A stretch of DNA of 64,000 bases from Anniella stebbinsi (lineage: Eukaryota > Chordata > Lepidosauria > Squamata > Anniellidae). Shown here one piece after another: positions 58,771 to 64,000 of this stretch. The notes beneath the pieces are model-generated. The model searched no databases, was not told the origin of the DNA, and saw only the letters and a program-made list of their open reading frames with translations. The stretch covers positions 192,765,654 through 192,829,653 of the forward strand of contig JARDYH010000001.1 in the NCBI GenBank assembly GCA_029215795.1. The letters run 5' to 3'. Both the position numbers and the translations under genes were made by a program. The number at the start of each line of letters is the position of its first letter. Positions within the stretch are counted from its first letter, which is position 1.

Positions 58771-59548
58771 GTTGATTTTTTTTTTAAAAAGAATCATCCA
58801 TGTTGAGGGAACAGTGAAGTCTCCATACCTCAAAATTAAGATATCGTAGCCAAGATGTCATTATTACGCAGCCAAGATGGCTTTTACTTGGGAGGATGAG
58901 GGATCTGCATTCCATTCACATTGGTTGTGAAGAAGAATTCATTTAAAAGTAGATGAACGTCACTCATTTCAACCATGTATAGCTCTTCCTTGACCCCTTG
59001 TTTTGTTTTTGATGCTTGTGAGCTATGGCGACAAGAACAGTCTGAGGGACATGGAGAACTAATAGGCTGGTTGGAATATATGGGAACCCTTTACTTTGCA
59101 CGTTTCTCTTTAAAACTTTCTTTTCTTCTGCCTTCTACTTTGAGCTTGGTCTCTGTTTTTAGCTAGCTGCCAAAGAGCTCATTAAGTGCCGCGTTTTCTC
59201 ACACCCTGAACTTAGCTGAAGTTGTTTTGCAATAAGTAAGCAATCAGAGTTGGGCAGTAACTTGGACACTGGAGCAATGTTGTGCTTACCTTGTGACATC
59301 TGTTGACATACTCTGAAGGTCATGCCTATACCAGATAAAATCCAAAGGGTTGGGTGAACCACTAGCAGTATGTGCCACTTTGATTCTACACCATATTGTA
59401 AGCCTGAATGGTTTTCGTCAGCTTTCCAAACAGAATCTACATCAGCCAAAGACTGATGTTTGATGAGGCTTCATCACCGCCACTGGCCATTGCTCACATT
59501 TCATTCCAAAGAGAAGTGTGAGAGATGGTTGTGGTGCGAAGTCTAAAG

Positions 59549-59698
59549 CAGGGGTGGGCAGAAAGTAAATCTCCGGATGGTTTGGAATTCAAGTCCCAGA
59601 ATCCCCTGCCAATATGGCCAATGGTCAGGAATGCTGGGAAGTGAAGTCCAAACGATCTTGAGACCTACTTTCTGTCCACTACTTTCTACCCACCCCTG
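59549..59698. mobile_element. hAT-like MITE (CAGGGGTGGG ends), 150 bp
   Basis: The left end CAGGGGTGGGCAGAAAGT and the inverted right end CAGGGGTGGGTAGAAAGT differ at one base of 18. The flanks GTCTAAAG and ACGTAAAG match at 5 of 8 positions, a possible decayed 8-bp duplication. CAGGG ends and an 8-bp duplication fit hAT. Confidence 0.7.
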
Positions 59699-60536
59699 AC
59701 GTAAAGTTTTCCAATATTTCAGAACAGAGACAGCTGAATTATAAAACATACACTTCATAATTATTAAGTTAAGGTCTATCACAAATATTTGAGGTTATTG
59801 GGGGTTACTGAATTCCTTTTTTATTGACTCTGAACCAGTCCTTTTGTCACTCATCCATCATGATTTCTTTAATATTCGGAGACATTGATCAACTCAACAT
59901 GGTGGTATGCCAATGAAATTATTTAACAGGAAGTTGGATCTTGTATTGAAGGTATTGATCAACATAGTATTTAGGACCAATATTAAACTAATTTAAGGTT
60001 ATTTGTAACTTCCTTCCTTCCTTTATGTAATATTGATTACTGTTTTTTTAAAAAAAAATCTGCTTTGAGCTATCACATAATCGCAAGTGGTAGACATGGA
60101 AGAATATTAATATATAGTGAATAAAATATCAGCAAAAGTCTTCCTATGTAACTGGATGCATGTCGGCCTCCTAGACGCTGAACAAATGGAGTCCATTGGA
60201 ACTGAACTAAAAGAAATGAAACCTGGGACTTTTAATGTGTAATTGAATTTAGTGACCTGTCATTGTGATTTGTTCTGCTACCAACATATGAGGTATGAAG
60301 TCTGGGTGACTTGTTTTAGTGACAGCTTTCTCCAGTTTCTGCAGTTCAGTGGTTCCCTTCCCTCAGGATGTGATATATGTTACACTAGTTATGTTGAGTC
60401 CAGAATGCTAGGCATGGTGAGAGGACAGTCAACCCACCTCCAAATTGCATCCCTCTGAAAAACGATCAAGATTTAGATCATTTCTGCTCTGCCCCAAAAC
60501 CAGCAGAAAAATGAGATGTAAGCATAACAACAAAAT

Positions 60537-60925
60537 GTATTTATTTATTTATTTATTACATTTTAAATGTGACCAATGTTCTCTGGGCAGATTACAAACA
60601 GTTAAAAGCCTAAAATGCCATACAAATAAAAAATAGAAAATACAATGCAAATGCTTTAAAGACTACAAAACAAACAACAACAACACCCGTATTGATAAAA
60701 CAGCTAGGTCTCAAAAATGCCTGGAAGAAAAGGAAGGTCTTTGCCTAGTGCCAAAAAGATAACACCAGCCAAACCTCTTTGGAGTGGTCATTCCATAAGT
60801 GGGGTGCCACAACTGAGAAGGCCCTCTCTCTCGTAGCCACCCATCTAGCTTTCTTTGGTGGGGGAGCCTGGAAGAGAGCCTTGGAAGATGATCTAGGGGC
60901 CTCAGCAGGTACAAAGTAAAAGGCC
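60537..60925 (-). mobile_element. L2 (subfamily B) 3' end
   Basis: (TTTA)n tail, CTCTGGGCAGATTACA, and on the minus strand ERAFSVVAPHLWND. About 390 bp. Confidence 0.82.
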
Positions 60926-60929
60926 AAAG

Positions 60930-61480
60930 GTTATTTATTTATTTATTTATTATTTAAAACATTTTTGGCTGCCTTGCAGGGTAGAAACCCTCAAAAGAGG
61001 CTTACAACAGTAAAATACAGAAAAACAGTTAAAATATTAAAAGCAAAAAACAAAACAAAAACACAAACACAATAAAATAGCAATTAAAAACAATAAAAGC
61101 CAGAAAATAAAATCAGCAAGAACAACAATGGCTATAGCAGCAATAACGCTACTCATCATGAGAAGGCCACAGTAAAATAAAATGTTTTCAAGTTCTTCTT
61201 AGAAGCATGCAAGGGTGGTGCATGGCGGACCACTGATGGAAGTTTGTTCCAAAGGTGTGGGGCCACTGCAGAGAAGGCCCTCTCCCATGTGATCACCCAC
61301 CTAATTGCTTTCGCAGGTGGGAAAATAAGAAGGGCCTCTCTTTCTGATCTTAAAGTGCAGGCAGGTTGATATGGGTGAAGACGGTCAAGTACCTTGGTCC
61401 CAAACCATTTAGAGCTTTAAAGGTGAAAAACAGCAATTTGAATTAGTCTCAGAAACACACTGGTAACCAGAGCAGTTAAG
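60930..61480 (-). mobile_element. L2 3' end, older
   Basis: A second (TTTA)n tail abuts the previous copy. The body has GGGGCCACTGCAGAGAAGGC and ends in the CCAGTGTGTTTC block. Minus-strand TGA at 61449-61451, the same codon as in the 8- and 18-kb copies. Confidence 0.78.
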
Positions 61481-61499
61481 GAAATAGAAGTGCAGCTAA

Positions 61500-61800
61500 G
61501 CAAATAGAAAGATCTCTAATATGACACTGAAAAGACATCAGAAAGGGTCAGGTGAGCTTCCTTGGGGAAGAGCAGGTCAGAGCTGGGGTGTCCCACTTGA
61601 AAAGGCCATTATCATTGGTTACCACCTGCCTCACTTCTGAAGGTGATCAGAAGAAGGGACTCTGAGGATGATCTTAATGTTTGGGTATGGTCATATAGGA
61701 AGTGGTGGCTCCTCATGTACTTGGGCTCCAAGACATTTAGAATCCAGAATATTAATCTAAGGGCCAATCCAGAGAATGTGGTCACCAGTGGCATAGTGGA
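61500..61800 (-). mobile_element. L2-like fragment, very old
   Basis: GGTGTCCCACTTGAAAAGGC then GGTTACCACCTGCCTCACTT and TTGGGCTCCAAGACATTTAG match the order of L2 3' sequence with heavy decay. Confidence 0.5.
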
Positions 61801-61882
61801 AAGGGTGTGTAGGAGAGTGCAGCTCCAGGACTATTTTCACAGTGGGAGCCATGATATCATCTGTCAGAGCACTAGGATACTT

Positions 61883-62128
61883 ATCATAGAATCATAGAAT
61901 AGTAGAGTTGAAAGGGGTCTATAAGGCCATCGAGTCCAACCCCCTGCTCAATGCAGGAATCTACCTTAAAGCATCCCTGACAGATGGTTGTCCAGCTGCC
62001 TCTTGAAGACCTCTAATGTGGGAGAGTCGGCTACCTCACTAGGTAATTGGTTCCATTGTCGTACTGCTCTAACAGTCAGGAAGTTTTTCCTGATGTCCAG
62101 CCGGAACCTGGCTTCCTATAACTTTACT
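61883..62128 (-). mobile_element. CR1 LINE 3' end
   Basis: Starts ATCATAGAATCATAGAATAG and matches the 44.05-kb copy closely through CAGGAAGTTTTTCCT. About 245 bp, no coding part. Confidence 0.92.
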
Positions 62129-62344
62129 ATTGTTTAAGATGGAGTACCATAGAGGAAGTCAGAGGAGGAGGATACTCCTTTCCTTTTCTTTGATGGAATT
62201 TCTACTTCAAGATAGCACTTTATCTTGCCAAGAAGTGTTACCATTTAATTTGCATTTTAATTAAAATCGAAAGATTGGATTTCAGCTGGTTGAAAAGCTC
62301 TTGTTAAAAACTCAGTGTGTTTCAGAAGCTGAACTTATACAGTT

Positions 62345-62408
62345 AAAAGGAAGCACCACTGAGTTCAATAGAGCTTACTCCCAGATAACTACGTGTAGGA
62401 TTGAAGTC
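62345..62408. repeat. 'ACTTACT' module
   Basis: GAGTTCAATAGAGCTTACTC then CAGATAACTACGTGTAGGAT. Another half-copy lies at 62785-62822 (TACTTAGAGTAGACCCA). Confidence 0.45.
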
Positions 62409-62467
62409 CTGCTGATTCTAGCTTCGGCTATTTGGCGGTATATAAATGTAAGAAATAAATAAATGAT
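62409..62467 (+). mobile_element. L2 (subfamily B) terminal fragment
   Basis: TAGCTTCGGCTATTTGGCGG then TATATAAATGTAAGAAATAA, the extreme 3' end with its (AAAT)n tail. About 60 bp only. Confidence 0.65.
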
Positions 62468-62494
62468 TAAAATGCTCTGTATTTCTGATCCTTG

Positions 62495-62522
<28 letters not shown>
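62495..62522. repeat. (GT)14 microsatellite
   Basis: Uninterrupted dinucleotide run. Confidence 0.95.
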
Positions 62523-62525
<3 letters not shown>

Positions 62526-64000
62526 CAGACTGTCATGATAAGCTGTTGCACTTCAAAATTTACGACTATGTCACTGCTGGCCAAAAAGTAGAGGTCACCT
62601 TGAACTTTCTCTGCACGTTGGCTAGCCTGTATCGTGAAGTGTTTTGCATGTATTCTTATACCTCATGGATCACACTCTAATGCATAGCATTATTCCATGT
62701 TTCCACAAGCCACCCCCAGGATAGTTGGACAATATCATGGAGACAAGCTACATGATGGAGGCCATGTTCATTTGATTGATTGTATGTCAGTTCTACTTAG
62801 AGTAGACCCACTTGAATGAATGGTACCTAAATTATTCTAACATGGGATAAAACTCTACAGCTGCCAAATAGAGAGCTTTCAACTTCCACGACAGCCCTAT
62901 TGGTGACCTGGCCCTTAAAACCCAAGTACATTTCCTTTTGAAATGCTAGACAATCCCTCCTCCACACTGTTTCTTCTGTCAGTTCACTAGCAGCCTGGAA
63001 AATTCCCATCTCCTGTTGCCTAAAAGGAAAGACATATGTCAGCTCACTGAAATTCCTCAGTGCAGAATTGCATGTGGGTAAAATTTAGTATAATCTCTTG
63101 AGGATACTGCTGAACCTGGTGCGTTGGCTACTGGGGATAGATACAATATGTTAACAATAAATAGTGAGTGCAGAGCTAATGAATGTTTTGAGAGCAGACA
63201 GATTGTGATGTCTCAGAAGACATCTTCAGGGTGCTGCAGCTGCTGTTTCTTTGCACTTATTCTTCTAAACTGGGATAAATTCAAATTAGAAATAAGGCAT
63301 CAATTGAATCAATTTAGCATTGTGCTAAATTGGATAGGATTGCTGAAGAAGGCTTTGAATTCCATCACTTGTATTCTTCAAGGCATGACTAAATTTCTTT
63401 GTAAACTTTGTAAGGATATGCCTTAGCCACAATCCAGACAATGGCAGATGTTGTAATGGAAAATACAATTGCACCTTTTATATAGGTGGTCAGATTTAAT
63501 TGATCCCTTTTGATGTTCCTTTCTGACCTTACAATCTGTCAGCTGATAAAATGGTCAAGGACACCAACCCTCATCTAACACACAGGAGCTCAGGTGGTGC
63601 TCAATCAACAATACTCTTCCATAGAAAAGTATGCTTCCCATGTAGACGACAAACATGGCAGGAAGAAGGGATGTAGTCTCCCTTTCCCCTGACATATTCT
63701 CATCATAATATGTGGTGCATGTTGTATATAGTGCTGCCAAGAAGAAAAGGTGTCCCTGGCCTAGTTCCTAGTGAGCTCGGGTTGAAAATACTTGCTCTCT
63801 ATGTCACCAGGAATCTTCCAAGCTCTTGCAACAACCAAAGATGGCCTGACTTAAAAATATGACCGTGGTTGTCTGTGTTATATCAAGTTATGAAAATGTT
63901 TGTGACTCTTCCATGCTTAGCTACATAGCCATCCTTTCAACCTGTAATTGTTGGGATGCTTAGTCTCCTCTTTTGAATATCTCTCAGATCGCATTTCCGA

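Larger units (their letters stand above)
23965..64000 (+). other. ERBB4: ERBB4 intron 3, 5' part
   Basis: Starts at the donor after exon 3. No sequence resembling exon 4 was found, so the intron continues past the right edge. It is repeat-rich and the repeats are listed separately. I see nothing identifiable in 23990-24420, 25485-26460, 26600-27860, 30400-31350, 33880-35700, 36545-39040, 39345-40750, 45490-47270, 47650-48390, 49505-50685, 55820-57925, 58775-59545, 59700-60530 and 62525-64000. The 166-codon open frame at 26930-27430 lies in one of these stretches and has no recognisable domain. Confidence 0.85.

Noticed and set aside
1..64000. CRISPR array, operon or prokaryote-type system
   Set aside because: No regularly spaced repeats, no ribosome-binding sites or compact genes. 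The repeats present are eukaryotic transposons and microsatellites.
23965..64000. Further ERBB4 exons
   Set aside because: No open segment matches the expected exon 4 content after LKNLT (a Glu-Ile-Leu start); it must lie beyond the window.

Overview
This is a vertebrate nuclear window, most likely from a squamate reptile (lizard or snake). The clues are a mix of L2, CR1 and R4/Dong LINE fragments, many short palindromic hAT-like elements, CR1 tails built from AATCATAG units, and no mammalian Alu/MIR or bird-type repeat landscape. The species call is inference. The base composition is AT-rich, and nothing looks like a bacterial or compact genome.

The only host coding sequence I can support is one 187-bp exon at 23778-23964 (+). 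It encodes 62 residues of the first receptor L domain of an ErbB receptor and matches ERBB4 exon 3 in length, phase and most residues. Everything to its left is therefore ERBB4 intron 2 and everything to its right is intron 3. Both introns run off the window, and I found neither exon 2 nor exon 4.

Intron 2 (1-23777) holds old AT-rich repeats (about 2-5 kb), an L2 3' end (6.4 kb), a 1.5-kb minus-strand L2 with a decayed reverse transcriptase (7.7-9.2 kb), a hairpin element (10.6-11.0 kb), a head-to-head pair of CR1 tails (12.9-13.4 kb), a second minus-strand L2 (18.3-19.0 kb), and two copies of one hAT-type MITE with perfect 8-bp target duplications (20970-21289 and 23120-23440). The second MITE ends about 340 bp before the exon.

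Intron 3 (23965-64000) holds an R4/Dong-type LINE end next to a (TAA)n tract (25 kb), a broken plus-strand L2 (27.9-30.1 kb), and a nearly identical L2 with an open 506-codon frame (41.3-43.0 kb) that seems to have landed inside a solo LTR (40757-43641). It also holds a CR1 (44.05-44.9 kb), a 38-nt 5' fragment of U2 snRNA (45.12 kb), a decayed L2 (48.4-49.5 kb), a CpG-richer block with a possible cryptic or alternative exon (50.7-51.7 kb), a near-perfect hairpin (52.5 kb), a repeat-poor block (51.7-53.3 kb), a cluster of palindromic elements (54-56 kb), and a pile-up of L2 and CR1 3' ends (60.5-62.5 kb).

I see no new multi-gene system. The points most worth checking are the unusual substitutions in ERBB4 exon 3, the possible exon at 50943-51102, the U2 fragment, the hAT and LTR insertions with visible target duplications, and a stop codon shared at one position by four separate L2 copies.
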